DNA of 64,000 nt from Streptococcus suis (GTDB taxonomy: Bacteria; Bacillota; Bacilli; Lactobacillales; Streptococcaceae), in contig NZ_POJH01000010.1 of the NCBI RefSeq assembly GCF_002960625.1, positions 1 through 64,000 on the forward strand, in the 5' to 3' direction. The notes under the pieces were generated by a model. It was not told the origin of the DNA, did not search any database, and saw only the letters and a list, made by a program, of their open reading frames with translations. The stretch's first letter is position 1. Each line of letters opens with the position of its first letter. Below are positions 1 through 8,559 of the stretch, one piece after another. The position numbers and the translations under genes are program-made.

Positions 1-50
1 ACAATTAGATTATAACAGGAAAAAGAAATGGAAGCTCAAAGCCTTGTCAG

Positions 51-82
51 CCACCAGCATAGCTGGTGGTTTTCTTGTTTTT
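51..82 (+). terminator. Terminator of a gene left of the window
   Basis: CCACCAGC and GCTGGTGG form a perfect 8-bp stem around a 3-nt loop, followed by TTTTCTTGTTTTT on the plus strand. It probably ends a plus-strand gene lying outside the window. Bases 1-50 hold no gene I can recognise. Confidence 0.65.
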
Positions 83-114
83 CTCTACGAGAAAAACTGG
101 CTCGAAGCCATAAT

Positions 115-150
115 AAAGGAAGCCTCCTCAGCCGGAAGCTTCCTTTTTAA
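115..150 (-). terminator. Terminator after metG
   Basis: AAAGGAAGC pairs with GCTTCCTTT around a GC-rich loop, immediately downstream of the metG stop. The T-rich tail is better on the plus strand, so it may work in both directions. Confidence 0.55.
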
Positions 151-156
151 ATTTTC

Positions 157-2160
157 TTACCCAATCTGACTGCCGTTTGGCACAGATGGATCGACTGTTA
201 AGAGTGTTAATTTGTCACCATGTTCAGCTGAGAGGATCATGCCCTGGCTGAGCAAGCCCATCATCTTACGTGGCTTGAGGTTGGCAACGATTTGAACTTT
301 CTTACCGACCAACTCCTGCTCATTCGGATAGTACTTGGCGATACCAGACAGGATTTGGCGGTCTTGTCCGTCACCTGCATCCAGGCGGAACTTGAGCAAC
401 TTGTCAGAGCCCTCCACCTTGGCCACTTCCTTGACTTCGGCCACGCGGATTTCCACCTTGTCAAAGTCCTCGAACTTGATCGCAGCTTTTTCGTTTTTGA
501 GTTCCACGTCAGCTGGGTTCCACTCCTTTTCTTCCTCTTGGGAAATAGCAGAGCTGCCACCCATTTGGGCTTGGATATAGGCGATTTCTTCTTCCATATC
601 GAGTCGTGGGAAGATAGGCGTACCTTTTGCGACCACTGTCAAACCAGCTGGAAGACCTGCAAAGTCAAGGTTTTCAAGGTCAAATGCTGTTCCCAAACCA
701 AGTTGTTCCATAATAGCATTAGATGTCGCCATCATAAATGGTTGAATGAGGTGCGCCACCACACGAAGACCTGCTGTCAAGTGAGCCATAACCGCTGCCA
801 ACTTGTCACGATCAGCTTCTTCTTTTGCCAAGACCCACGGTGCAGTTTCATCGATGTACTTATTGGTACGGGAGATGATATTCCAGACCGCTTCCAAGGC
901 ACGTGGATAGTCAACAGCTTCCATATACTTGTGGTAGCTTGCCAAGTTGTCAGCTACTACTGCCGCCAAGTCCGCATCAAAATCAGTCACGTTAGCAACA
1001 AAGGTTGGTACCTGACCGCCGAAATACTTGTTAATCATAGCAACCGTTCGGTTGAGCAAGTTTCCAAGGTCGTTAGCTAGTTCGTAGTTGATACGGCCAA
1101 CGTAATCTTCTGGTGTAAAGGTGCCGTCAGAGCCGACTGGCAGACTACGCATGAGGTAGTAACGGAGTGGATCCAAGCCGAAACGCTCGACCAGCATTTC
1201 TGGGTAGACTACATTGCCCTTAGACTTGGACATCTTGCCGTCCTTCATGACAAACCAGCCATGAGCGACCAAGCGGTCTGGCAACTTCATATCCAACATC
1301 ATGAGCATGATTGGCCAGTAAATGGAGTGGAAACGAAGAATGTCCTTGCCAACCATGTGGTAAACTGTTCCATTCCAGAACTTGTCGTAGTTGGCTGTTT
1401 CTTCCTGACCATAGCCCAAGGCAGTTGCGTAGTTGAGCAGGGCATCAATCCAGACATAGACAACGTGCTTTGGATTGGACGGTACAGGCACTCCCCAGGT
1501 AAATGAAGTACGCGATACGGCCAAATCTTCCAAGCCTGGCTCGATAAAATTTTTCATGATTTCATTGAGGCGGCCGTCTGGCTGGATAAAGTCTGGGTGA
1601 GCCTTGAAGAACTCAACCAATTTATCCTGATACTTGCTGAGGCGAAGGAAGTAGGATTCTTCTGAAACCCAGGCAACCTCGTGACCGCTGGGAGCGATAC
1701 CGCCTGTTACCTTGCCGTTTTCATCTCGGAAGACCTCTTCTAATTGGCTCTCGGTGAAGAATTCCTCGTCCGATACAGAGTACCAACCAGAATACTCTCC
1801 CAAGTAAATGTCGTCCTGCGCCAGCAATTTTTCAAAAACAGCCGCCACCACTTTCTCGTGGTAATCGTCGGTCGTGCGGATGAACTTGTCGTAAGAGATG
1901 TCTAGCAAGTTCCAGAGTTCCTTGACGCCAACCGCCATGCCGTCAACGTAGGCTTGAGGTGTCAAACCAGCTTCTTTTGCCTTCTCCTCAATCTTCTGCC
2001 CATGCTCATCAAGCCCTGTCAGATAGAAAACCTCGTGGCCCATCAGACGCTTGTAGCGAGCCAAGACATCGCAGGCAATAGTCGTGTAGGCTGAGCCGAT
2101 ATGAAGTTTTCCAGACGGATAATAAATCGGCGTGGTGATATAAAATGGTGTTTTTGTCAT
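157..2160 (-). CDS. metG: Methionyl-tRNA synthetase
   Basis: Class I aminoacyl-tRNA synthetase that charges tRNA-Met in the cytoplasm. The 667-residue protein has the HIGH-type motif (KLHIGS, residues 18-23), the KMSKS loop (GKMSKSKGN, about residue 300) and a C-terminal tRNA-binding OB domain (about 560-667, starting at [11 protein letters not shown]). The length is normal for the two-domain Gram-positive enzyme. The frame stays open 33 codons further upstream, but I place the start at the ATG ending at 2160: it is preceded by AAAGGA, and [17 protein letters not shown] is the usual N-terminus. It stands alone, divergent from the DUF1361 gene. Confidence 0.97.
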   Translation of the reverse strand: MTKTPFYITTPIYYPSGKLHIGSAYTTIACDVLARYKRLMGHEVFYLTGLDEHGQKIEEKAKEAGLTPQAYVDGMAVGVKELWNLLDISYDKFIRTTDDYHEKVVAAVFEKLLAQDDIYLGEYSGWYSVSDEEFFTESQLEEVFRDENGKVTGGIAPSGHEVAWVSEESYFLRLSKYQDKLVEFFKAHPDFIQPDGRLNEIMKNFIEPGLEDLAVSRTSFTWGVPVPSNPKHVVYVWIDALLNYATALGYGQEETANYDKFWNGTVYHMVGKDILRFHSIYWPIMLMMLDMKLPDRLVAHGWFVMKDGKMSKSKGNVVYPEMLVERFGLDPLRYYLMRSLPVGSDGTFTPEDYVGRINYELANDLGNLLNRTVAMINKYFGGQVPTFVANVTDFDADLAAVVADNLASYHKYMEAVDYPRALEAVWNIISRTNKYIDETAPWVLAKEEADRDKLAAVMAHLTAGLRVVAHLIQPFMMATSNAIMEQLGLGTAFDLENLDFAGLPAGLTVVAKGTPIFPRLDMEEEIAYIQAQMGGSSAISQEEEKEWNPADVELKNEKAAIKFEDFDKVEIRVAEVKEVAKVEGSDKLLKFRLDAGDGQDRQILSGIAKYYPNEQELVGKKVQIVANLKPRKMMGLLSQGMILSAEHGDKLTLLTVDPSVPNGSQIG

Positions 2161-2212
2161 GTTTTTTCCTTTCAACTCAGGGCAAATGAAACCCTGTTCT
2201 TGATAACACCCC

Positions 2213-2221
2213 ATTTTATCA
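2213..2221 (-). promoter_or_regulatory. Extended -10 promoter of metG
   Basis: On the minus strand TGATAAAAT is an extended -10 about 50 nt upstream of the metG start. No clear -35 was seen. Confidence 0.5.
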
Positions 2222-2272
2222 TATTTTTGTGCAAAAACAAAGCGACTTCCCGTCCACAATCCTTCTAAGATA

Positions 2273-2281
2273 TGTTATACT
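2273..2281 (+). promoter_or_regulatory. Extended -10 promoter of the first DUF1361 gene
   Basis: TGTTATACT is an extended -10 (TG-n-TATACT), 33 nt before the ATG at 2314. The -35 region is weak. Confidence 0.5.
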
Positions 2282-2313
2282 AGAAGAAGTTATGAAAAAG
2301 AATGGGGTTGTCT

Positions 2314-2907
2314 ATGTTTTCACCTAAAAATCTCTTAATCCATCTATTTTTTGTTATCATCATCGTCGGAATGCTCTTAAATGACGTTCAAAACACCAGC
2401 CTGATGTGGAATATGCTCTGGGCCTTACTGGCCTTGGACTTTGCCATTCTGGTCCGACAAAATAATCACACCGCCAGCAAGCTTTTGATTACACCATTTT
2501 GGCTCTTCTTCTACCCCAATACCTTCTACATTTTGACTGAATTGGTCAACCTTCAGTTCACCAGTACAGCTCTTTGGGAAAGTAATAGCCTGCTTCTCTT
2601 TATGCTCTATGTGCCAGCTATTCTTTTTGGTATCATGGCTGGAGTAGAAAGCTTGGAAGCCATCTTTAAGAGTTACAATGTCAAATTCTACGGACTACGC
2701 TTGCTGATTATTGGTAGTCTGTCCCTCTTTTCTAGCTATGCCATTTACATCGGTCGCTACGCCAATATTCGCTCTTGGGACATTTTCACGCGCCCCCTTG
2801 CCGTCCTCAATAATATGCTTGCGGCAATGTCTTGGGAAACCTTTCCCTTTGTCTTTGGCTTCACCCTCCTACAAATCATGGTGCTAGTCTTTGCAGTAGA
2901 TGAATAA
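2314..2907 (+). CDS. DUF1361 integral membrane protein, copy 1
   Basis: 197-residue polytopic membrane protein with the DUF1361 signature: FYPNTFYILTELV in the middle and SSYAIYIGRYA...SWDIFTRPL near the C-terminus. I see about six hydrophobic segments and no catalytic motif; the function of the family is unknown. The frame opens four codons earlier (2302), but the ATG at 2314 has GGGG upstream and aligns with the start of the next gene, giving identical lengths of 197 residues. It is followed by its own terminator and a tandem paralogue. Confidence 0.85.
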   Translation: MFSPKNLLIHLFFVIIIVGMLLNDVQNTSLMWNMLWALLALDFAILVRQNNHTASKLLITPFWLFFYPNTFYILTELVNLQFTSTALWESNSLLLFMLYVPAILFGIMAGVESLEAIFKSYNVKFYGLRLLIIGSLSLFSSYAIYIGRYANIRSWDIFTRPLAVLNNMLAAMSWETFPFVFGFTLLQIMVLVFAVDE

Positions 2908-2911
2908 ACTC

Positions 2912-2940
2912 AAAAGAAACAGGTCCGCTGTTTCTTTTTT
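2912..2940 (+). terminator. Terminator after DUF1361 copy 1
   Basis: AAAAGAAACAG pairs with CTGTTTCTTTT, then a T run. It separates the two DUF1361 paralogues. Confidence 0.75.
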
Positions 2941-3054
2941 CTATCCCAAGACTTAAGCCTATCTTAAAAAGTCTCTAACAATTTAATGACATACTCCTAT
3001 TTTTTAAGACAATATGATATACTAGCTCTTATATTTTACTGAAAGAGGTCTACC

Positions 3055-3648
3055 ATGTTTACAAAGAAAAATATTTTTATCCATCTTTTTTTCCTCATCA
3101 TTGCAGTCGGACTAAAACGGTACGGTGTGACGGCACCTGACTTGACTTGGAATATGTTTTTAGCCTTGCTGGCGCTTGATTTTGCCATTCTCACTAACCA
3201 CAGCAAGTCCAAAATCATAAAGATTGCTGCTGGGCTCCTCTGGCTCTTCTTCTACCCCAATACCTTCTATATGGTGACGGACATTGTTCACATGCATTTC
3301 GCCAACACAGTCCTGTGGCAACGGGAAAGCATGATTCTCTTCATGCTCTATGTACCGAGTATTTTCTATGGGGTCATGACTGGCGTGGAAAGTGTGCGGC
3401 TGATTTTCTCTGCCTTTTCTATCCAGTCCTACTGGTTCAGACTGTTTCTGATTGGCGGCCTTTCCCTGCTATCCAGCTTTGCCATTCACATCGGACGCTA
3501 TGCAAGGCTCAATTCATGGGATATCTTTACCCGACCAAGCCTGGTTGTCAGTGAAATGATCGAAGTCGTTTCCTGGGCTGCCTTGCCTTTTATACTAGGC
3601 TTTACCTTTATACAAATCATGGTCTTGGTATTCTCCATTGACGAATAG
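3055..3648 (+). CDS. DUF1361 integral membrane protein, copy 2
   Basis: 197-residue paralogue of the preceding gene, the same length and collinear throughout. Shared segments include LFFYPNTFY, LWNMLxALLALDFAIL-like stretches, and IGRYAxxxSWDIFTRP. Start ATG at 3055 with GAAAGAGG upstream. Expression is probably independent, because a terminator lies between the copies and TATGAT/TATACT -10-like sequences lie about 40 nt upstream. The two copies differ mostly in the N-terminal third and in loops, so the duplication is not recent. No function is known. Confidence 0.85.
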   Translation: MFTKKNIFIHLFFLIIAVGLKRYGVTAPDLTWNMFLALLALDFAILTNHSKSKIIKIAAGLLWLFFYPNTFYMVTDIVHMHFANTVLWQRESMILFMLYVPSIFYGVMTGVESVRLIFSAFSIQSYWFRLFLIGGLSLLSSFAIHIGRYARLNSWDIFTRPSLVVSEMIEVVSWAALPFILGFTFIQIMVLVFSIDE

Positions 3649-3650
3649 CG

Positions 3651-3690
3651 AAAAAACGGAAACAGTTTTAGTCTGTTTCCGATTTTTTTA
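3651..3690. terminator. Bidirectional terminator between convergent genes
   Basis: CGGAAACAG/CTGTTTCCG hairpin (3657-3681) flanked by A6 on the left and T7 on the right. It serves the DUF1361 gene on the plus strand and the 249-residue gene on the minus strand. Confidence 0.8.
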
Positions 3691-4437
3691 TTCTATATGA
3701 AGTTGTTCAAATACAGCTTCCAAATCTGCTATCATTTCTTGATGAAAGTCCAAATAATAGGTTTTCTGGTCAGAGGCTGGTAATTTTTCAATGTCAGCTA
3801 GAATAGCTCGATAACGTTGAAGAATACTCTTGCCAGCTTCTATATCCTGCTCATTCATTTGCCCATGACCTGCCGCAATAGCATCCAAATCGTCATAGGC
3901 TAACAAGATAGTTTCAGTCCACTCACGCTTGTCTTTGTTGAGGGTGACAATCTTTTCAGTCAACCAGTCTTCATAGCTTTCCTCTTCTGTCAAGGACTGG
4001 CTCGCAGTAGCCTTAGGCTCTTGGTCAGCTCTACTTGAACGGAGATAGTTGCGATAAAACCAGATCGCAAATAGAATGACTGAAATGATATTGATTGGGA
4101 AGACAAAGCTAAGTACAAAGAGTACGGTCAGCCACAAGATTAACTTTATATTCCTAGCTTCCTTTTCAGCTCTGCTATTTCTCACTTCCCAATCATCCAG
4201 TATCGTTTGGGCTTGGGCAGTATAGGTTTCAACCAATTTTGCCAATCGTAGCTTTTTCTCTGGGTCGTCTTCCAGCTCCATAGCCAGATAGGCTTGGTTG
4301 GCACGGGCCTTGGCCGCTTCGTAGGTCTGGACAGTCGCCAAATATTCCGCATTGCTATTCATCTGATTCAGCAAGCGATCCGTCTGCCCTTTGATAAAAG
4401 TCCGATCTCTTGACGTTAATTTACGGTAAGGCATCAT
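3688..4437 (-). CDS. Uncharacterised membrane protein with coiled-coil flanks
   Basis: 249-residue protein that I do not recognise. Residues 1-95 are charged and helical (Ala/Glu/Lys rich, likely coiled coil). Residues about 97-130 hold one or two membrane segments (LILWLTVLFVLSFVFPINIISVILF). The C-terminal 115 residues are again acidic and helical. Start ATG at 4437 with AGGGGA upstream; a second ATG follows directly. It lies downstream of the restriction-like operon on the same strand, but a good promoter (4471-4499) sits in front, so it may be independent. No nuclease, kinase or transporter motif is visible. Confidence 0.7.
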   Translation of the reverse strand: MMPYRKLTSRDRTFIKGQTDRLLNQMNSNAEYLATVQTYEAAKARANQAYLAMELEDDPEKKLRLAKLVETYTAQAQTILDDWEVRNSRAEKEARNIKLILWLTVLFVLSFVFPINIISVILFAIWFYRNYLRSSRADQEPKATASQSLTEEESYEDWLTEKIVTLNKDKREWTETILLAYDDLDAIAAGHGQMNEQDIEAGKSILQRYRAILADIEKLPASDQKTYYLDFHQEMIADLEAVFEQLHIE

Positions 4438-4470
4438 CCTGTCCCCTTTACATATACACTATCTATTCCA

Positions 4471-4499
4471 ATTTTACTATAGGTCGCGCTATTTTACAA
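4471..4499 (-). promoter_or_regulatory. Promoter of the 249-residue membrane gene
   Basis: On the minus strand TTGTAA, 17 nt, TAAAAT, about 35 nt before the start codon at 4437. Confidence 0.45.
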
Positions 4500-4512
4500 T
4501 ACCTCAAGAACA

Positions 4513-4626
4513 TCATTTCCTTCTACCAAATAAAAGACTTAAAATGACGAAGCCACCTGCCAATGCAACAATAATCACTGGTGAAGCCCAGAGCAAAATC
4601 AAAAACCAAATCACGAGTTTATCCAT
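4513..4626 (-). CDS. 37-residue small membrane protein
   Basis: Short frame starting MDKLVIWFLILLWASPVIIV and ending GRRK. The ATG is preceded by a perfect AGGAGG at 8-nt spacing, much stronger than chance. The peptide is a single hydrophobic helix of about 28 residues with a positively charged C-terminal tail (GRRK), so probably a membrane peptide with its tail in the cytoplasm. It follows another tiny membrane frame by 12 nt. No homologue is recognised. It could be a type I toxin-like peptide or an accessory subunit of the neighbouring island; there is no direct evidence for either. Confidence 0.55.
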   Translation of the reverse strand: MDKLVIWFLILLWASPVIIVALAGGFVILSLLFGRRK

Positions 4627-4638
4627 CTAGCATACCTC

Positions 4639-4731
4639 CTATTTCCTACGAAAGAACGAGTAGGCGATTGCTATGGCGATAATGCCAACCAGATAACAAA
4701 TGGCGAATGTAAAAAACAGAAACGCACCCAT
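4639..4731 (-). CDS. 30-residue small membrane protein
   Basis: Frame MGAFLFFTFAICYLVGIIAI... ending FFRRK. The start is preceded by AAAGGAG at 8-nt spacing. Like its neighbour at 4513-4626 it is one hydrophobic helix with a basic tail (RRK), and the two look related in architecture. It begins 31 nt after the stop of the GIY-YIG gene, so it is probably transcribed from the island promoter as the sixth gene. Function unknown. Confidence 0.5.
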   Translation of the reverse strand: MGAFLFFTFAICYLVGIIAIAIAYSFFRRK

Positions 4732-4762
4732 AAATATGCTCCTTTGATTTGGCTAATGGCTG

Positions 4763-5641
4763 TTATAGATTCAGTAACATAAACAGCTCATTTATTTTTT
4801 GATCAATCTCTTCCAATTCTACCACAAACCATTCATTTACTGAAATTTTTTTGCCAGTTGGAGAGATAGTTTCCAGTTGGACACGTTTATCGCTAAAGGT
4901 GTCATGTAGGTATTTTTCGAGCTTATTGGCAGAAACATTTTGAATGTCATAACTGGCTACTAGATGAACTGGCGCAAACAGATAGGTTGCTTCGTTTTGA
5001 CTATTGGAAAGCCGTTTTTTGATGTCTGTCGCCACCCCAATCTTGTAGAGATTATCCAATTCTATAAATCTACTATCGTTTCCTGCGTATTTGACAATAT
5101 AAATGTAGCCAGTCGTATGGTATGTGGGAGCCTCCTCACCGAGCATCAAAATACTGTCCAGAGGTTCTGTCACCAGTCTACCCGAACGTTTTTTATCGTA
5201 CAGAGAAGAAATCAAACTCAAGAGCCAAACATGGTTCTCCGTCCCATTTTCATAAACGATATGCACTTTGTACTTACGATCAGTCGACTGGTTGACTTCG
5301 ACATTTGTTTGAGGATCGTAAATTTTGGCAACATACAGCATGACACCATTATCAACATAGAAATTTCCCTGTTTGATGGGATTTTTTCGACTGATACGGT
5401 TTCCTTGACTGGCTTCTTCAATGGATTTTATGTGACGTCTACCGCTGGCAATATCCGCATGAACCTGAGTAAATAAGTTCCGATAGACCTCAAATCCCGT
5501 CTGAACACGTTTGCGACTACTGGACCTACTCGAAGCCCTGACGGTTCCCTGATAACGTTTGGTGCTAAATAAGGACTTATCTGTCTCAAAGTTTTCAAAC
5601 AACTCATCATCATTTAAAATATCATCTAAGTTATCAATCAT
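4763..5641 (-). CDS. GIY-YIG (T5orf172/MUG113-type) nuclease protein
   Basis: 292-residue protein. The C-terminal part (about 178-260) matches the T5orf172 branch of the GIY-YIG fold: GYIY (178-181), LYKIG (198-202), basic KKR (209-210 region), E242 as likely metal ligand, and the family ending NEWFVV. An N-terminal segment with IKQGNFY...YENGTE and RLVTEP resembles the usual middle region of this family. Likely a DNA endonuclease subunit. The TTG six bases earlier is open, but the ATG at 5641 has GGAG at the right distance. It overlaps the upstream 95-residue gene by 8 nt and is the last large gene of the operon. Confidence 0.8.
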   Translation of the reverse strand: MIDNLDDILNDDELFENFETDKSLFSTKRYQGTVRASSRSSSRKRVQTGFEVYRNLFTQVHADIASGRRHIKSIEEASQGNRISRKNPIKQGNFYVDNGVMLYVAKIYDPQTNVEVNQSTDRKYKVHIVYENGTENHVWLLSLISSLYDKKRSGRLVTEPLDSILMLGEEAPTYHTTGYIYIVKYAGNDSRFIELDNLYKIGVATDIKKRLSNSQNEATYLFAPVHLVASYDIQNVSANKLEKYLHDTFSDKRVQLETISPTGKKISVNEWFVVELEEIDQKINELFMLLNL

Positions 5642-5921
5642 GTCCAACTCCTAGCAAATCCAGCTCATCATAAGCAATAACCAATGTCTTTCTCTCCTCA
5701 TCCGAACGGATAGCTTTTAAGCGACTGAATAACTGCCGTTCCTTAATTTGAGTGCTTCTTTGTGGCTCTCGACCATGTTCCTTAACCCAGTGAATAATTT
5801 CCATAAATTTCTCAATCTCCGGGTGTAGTTTTTCTCCTTTAAGGACACGAATACCAGCCACAAGACTTTCAAAGGCTTCATCAGCAAAAATATCATCTAA
5901 GGTTGCAAAATTTTCAATCAT
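5634..5921 (-). CDS. 95-residue HGRxP-module protein of the restriction-like operon
   Basis: Small acidic/helical protein: an N-terminal IENFATLDDIFADEAFESL segment, then a module with HGREP at 49-53 and a helical RQLFSRLKAIR tail, then YDELDLLGV. The HGRxP module also occurs at the C-terminus of the adjacent helicase (607-640). The LDDIF/DDELF acidic segment recurs at the start of the GIY-YIG protein. From memory of the family, these segments are often the N-terminus of one longer GIY-YIG protein, so this gene may be its detached N-terminal half. Overlaps: ATGA with the helicase, 8 nt with the nuclease. Confidence 0.7.
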   Translation of the reverse strand: MIENFATLDDIFADEAFESLVAGIRVLKGEKLHPEIEKFMEIIHWVKEHGREPQRSTQIKERQLFSRLKAIRSDEERKTLVIAYDELDLLGVGHD

Positions 5922-7840
5922 TTATTATCCCTTTCACGACGGAGTTCGTCCAGTTTAGCTAAGGCAAAATAAAGTCTTTCTTCTTCTAAATCTGAAGCAT
6001 TTCGCCTTGGTGAGCGTCCATGCTCAGCTTGGAATGCCTTGATTTGAGGATAGAGCATACGCAATTCATCCGTCGTAAAGTCTACTTTTTTAGCATCAAA
6101 TACCCGTGCAATCAAGCTCAAGGTCCGACTATCCACATCTCTTGATAGCACCTCATAGGCACTTTGGAAAGGATTGACACTATCAATCAAATCAATACTC
6201 AAGTCATCAATGTTGATAAATTTATCCGCCATTTTTAAGAGTTTCTTATTCTCACTATCTTTCTTGGCATTGGATAAGGTCAAATCAGCTACCAAATGCT
6301 GACGAACTTCTTCAACCTCATTCTGTGTCAGGTCTGGATAACGGGTCGCAATCACCCTTGGAATCAACTGTTTATTGATGACCTTGCTCTCTGCACCCGC
6401 AGAAATTGCTGCCTGCACCACATCATCTTGCAAGACAGAAGCCTTTAAGTCAGTAATATCTTGCTCGATGATTTTTTGGGTGCGTTCCGTTGATGGCTTG
6501 GTCAGACCCTTGATAAAGATTTCAGCTCCCTTGGCTTTCTGAGCTTCACTTTCTTTTCGCTTAAACTTGAAAGATGGCGAGAGGACATTTTCCATCAATA
6601 AGCTGGCTGTGATGGCTTTCATGATATTGTTGACGGAGAATTGGACTTCCTCGTCTTCTGCATCAGGTTCTGCGATTAGATTAGTGAATTGGGCTCTGGT
6701 TTTATTTGAACTGTCCCGTGTGACCCGTCCGATAATCTGGACAATCTCTGTCAGCGAAGAACGGTAGCCGATGGTCAGGGCATATTCCGCAAACGGCCAG
6801 TCAAACCCTTCCTTGGCCATCCCTAGAGCAATAATCATATCTAGCTCATCTTCGCTGTCCATTTTTGCCAAATAAGTGCTGACCAAGTCACGACCATCTT
6901 CTGTCACCAAGTCCGCAATCTTCAGGATTTTACCTGTCTTAGAACGCAGATGAATAATCCCATGCTCATCTTTATGCAGGTAATCCCCTAGACAATCTAA
7001 AATCTCATCCACTTCTCCATACTTATCCTTTGAAGACTCGCCAGAATTGACATTTGGAATGTGAATGATGGTCTTCTTGTCAATGAACTCTGGCAATAAA
7101 TCTGGAAAGGCATCCGTGTAGCGACCTCGATAAAACTTGTAGTTCATGACGAAGGATTTGAGGTATTGATAGCCCTCCAACTGTTCATAGTAGGTATAGG
7201 TCACACGCTCAAATCGTGCCTCATCTGCAGGATCCAAGATAGGTACACTATCTCCACGGAAATAAGAACCTGTCATGGCAAAGACATGGGCAGTTGATTT
7301 TTGCAAGACCTCCCGCAGGGCATTTCCCAAGACAGAATTATCATCCTGTGAGACATGATGAAACTCGTCAATAGCAAGCAGGCAACCATCAAAATCGCTT
7401 GCATCCAGTTGTTCAGAAGCAAAGCGGAGCGTAGCATGGGTGGCAATCAAAACATCATCCGATTCATCTGTAGACTTGATGAAGTTGATAAACTTTTCTA
7501 CCTTGCTTTTGGCGGTGCCTGATGTGGTTAGGTTGTTCTCCTCTTTGACGATCCAATCCCAATAATAACCAAAGTCCGAAAGCTTGGTCGAACGGAAAGA
7601 CTTGCCAATGGACTTTTCAGGCACGGCTATGATAGCCTTTTTCAAGCCTTGGCGTTTCAGCTTATCCAAGGCGACAAACATAAGTGCCCTAGACTTACCT
7701 GAGGCAGGCGGTGCCTTGACCAAGAGGTAGGGGCTATTTCTTTTTTCATAGACACGCGCCTGCATCTCACGCATGCCGAGTTCATTGGTATTGACGCTGG
7801 TTTTCTTCTGACCATAGGTCACTTCAAAAAGCTGGCTCAT
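5918..7840 (-). CDS. DEAD/DEAH-family helicase of the restriction-like operon
   Basis: 640-residue superfamily 2 helicase/translocase. Walker A APPASGKSR at 43-51, motif II DEFHH at 158-162 (a DExH-type variant), motif III MTGS at 189-192, and motif VI QIIGRVTR at 368-375. The C-terminal 240 residues are helical and end in an HGRSP module like the one in the next gene. The architecture resembles the ATP-dependent motor of restriction systems without a fused nuclease. Its start overlaps the stop of the HEPN-like gene by ATGA, so the proteins are probably made in fixed ratio. Expected role: DNA translocation or unwinding with the methyltransferase and GIY-YIG protein. Confidence 0.9.
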   Translation of the reverse strand: MSQLFEVTYGQKKTSVNTNELGMREMQARVYEKRNSPYLLVKAPPASGKSRALMFVALDKLKRQGLKKAIIAVPEKSIGKSFRSTKLSDFGYYWDWIVKEENNLTTSGTAKSKVEKFINFIKSTDESDDVLIATHATLRFASEQLDASDFDGCLLAIDEFHHVSQDDNSVLGNALREVLQKSTAHVFAMTGSYFRGDSVPILDPADEARFERVTYTYYEQLEGYQYLKSFVMNYKFYRGRYTDAFPDLLPEFIDKKTIIHIPNVNSGESSKDKYGEVDEILDCLGDYLHKDEHGIIHLRSKTGKILKIADLVTEDGRDLVSTYLAKMDSEDELDMIIALGMAKEGFDWPFAEYALTIGYRSSLTEIVQIIGRVTRDSSNKTRAQFTNLIAEPDAEDEEVQFSVNNIMKAITASLLMENVLSPSFKFKRKESEAQKAKGAEIFIKGLTKPSTERTQKIIEQDITDLKASVLQDDVVQAAISAGAESKVINKQLIPRVIATRYPDLTQNEVEEVRQHLVADLTLSNAKKDSENKKLLKMADKFINIDDLSIDLIDSVNPFQSAYEVLSRDVDSRTLSLIARVFDAKKVDFTTDELRMLYPQIKAFQAEHGRSPRRNASDLEEERLYFALAKLDELRRERDNK

Positions 7841-8559
7841 GACTGCTCCTTTTTATATGTTCTTGCTAAATATTTGAGAATAGAGTAGGTTTGGTCAAGT
7901 ACAAAAATAACTTCATTTACCGATAATTCTGTCGGGACATCATGCTTAATATGTTCATTTTGAACTCTAGAATACTTCGCAATACTTTCCCAAACCATGT
8001 TCTCAATCTCATTTGGTACATTTCTTTCACTTAGCCAACGTCCTAAATCTGCCCTTTGATTTTCCAAAGACTTGCTGTTACCTAATAAAGATTTCAAAAA
8101 CAACTCCACACATAATCTCGCATTATCAAGGCTCTCACGATATTGAAAGGACTGGTAGTGACTTTGGGATTTTTTCCATAGCTCCAAACATTCTGGAAAA
8201 TCAGATAACAAACGTTCTATTTCTGTAGTCTGTTTCCGTTCTTCTACAGTTAAAGTCACAGCACCATAGGAATCAGCCAAGCGATATAAAGATTTTTGTA
8301 CCACCTCTAGCTGTTTTAATCGTTCATCTTGTTCAGCTAAATAAGCAATTAAACCTGCTTGTTCAACACCATCAAAGCAGAAAAAGAGTCTCCGACAATA
8401 ATCGGATTTACTTTCGAGATTCTTCTTCTGAAACAAGTCCTTTTCCAAATCGTATTTTATACAATAGTCCGAAAAATGACGCTTGATTTGCTGGGCGGTG
8501 AACACATCTCCAATCGCATAACTCAAAGATAGTAAAATATCATTGCTTAGTCTTGGCAT
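7837..8559 (-). CDS. HEPN-like protein of the restriction-like operon
   Basis: 240-residue, largely helical protein. Residues 135-235 look like a HEPN-type four-helix domain: YRESLDNARLCVELFLKSLL followed by R198-x4-H203 in YSRVQNEHIKH, which fits the Rx4-6H signature of HEPN ribonucleases. The N-terminal 130 residues are charged and unrecognised. HEPN proteins act as RNases or as binding partners in abortive-infection and toxin-antitoxin loci; here the role is inferred only. It overlaps the methyltransferase gene by 13 nt and the helicase by 4 nt, so it is a core part of the operon and not a passenger. Confidence 0.65.
   Translation of the reverse strand: MPRLSNDILLSLSYAIGDVFTAQQIKRHFSDYCIKYDLEKDLFQKKNLESKSDYCRRLFFCFDGVEQAGLIAYLAEQDERLKQLEVVQKSLYRLADSYGAVTLTVEERKQTTEIERLLSDFPECLELWKKSQSHYQSFQYRESLDNARLCVELFLKSLLGNSKSLENQRADLGRWLSERNVPNEIENMVWESIAKYSRVQNEHIKHDVPTELSVNEVIFVLDQTYSILKYLARTYKKEQS

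Noticed and set aside
292-1506. Long plus-strand open frames over metG (up to 262 codons)
   Set aside because: Antisense to a well-conserved gene, with no ribosome-binding site or domain; they result from codon bias.
157-2160. S-box or T-box before metG
   Set aside because: The metG leader is about 50 nt with no conserved T-box or SAM motif.
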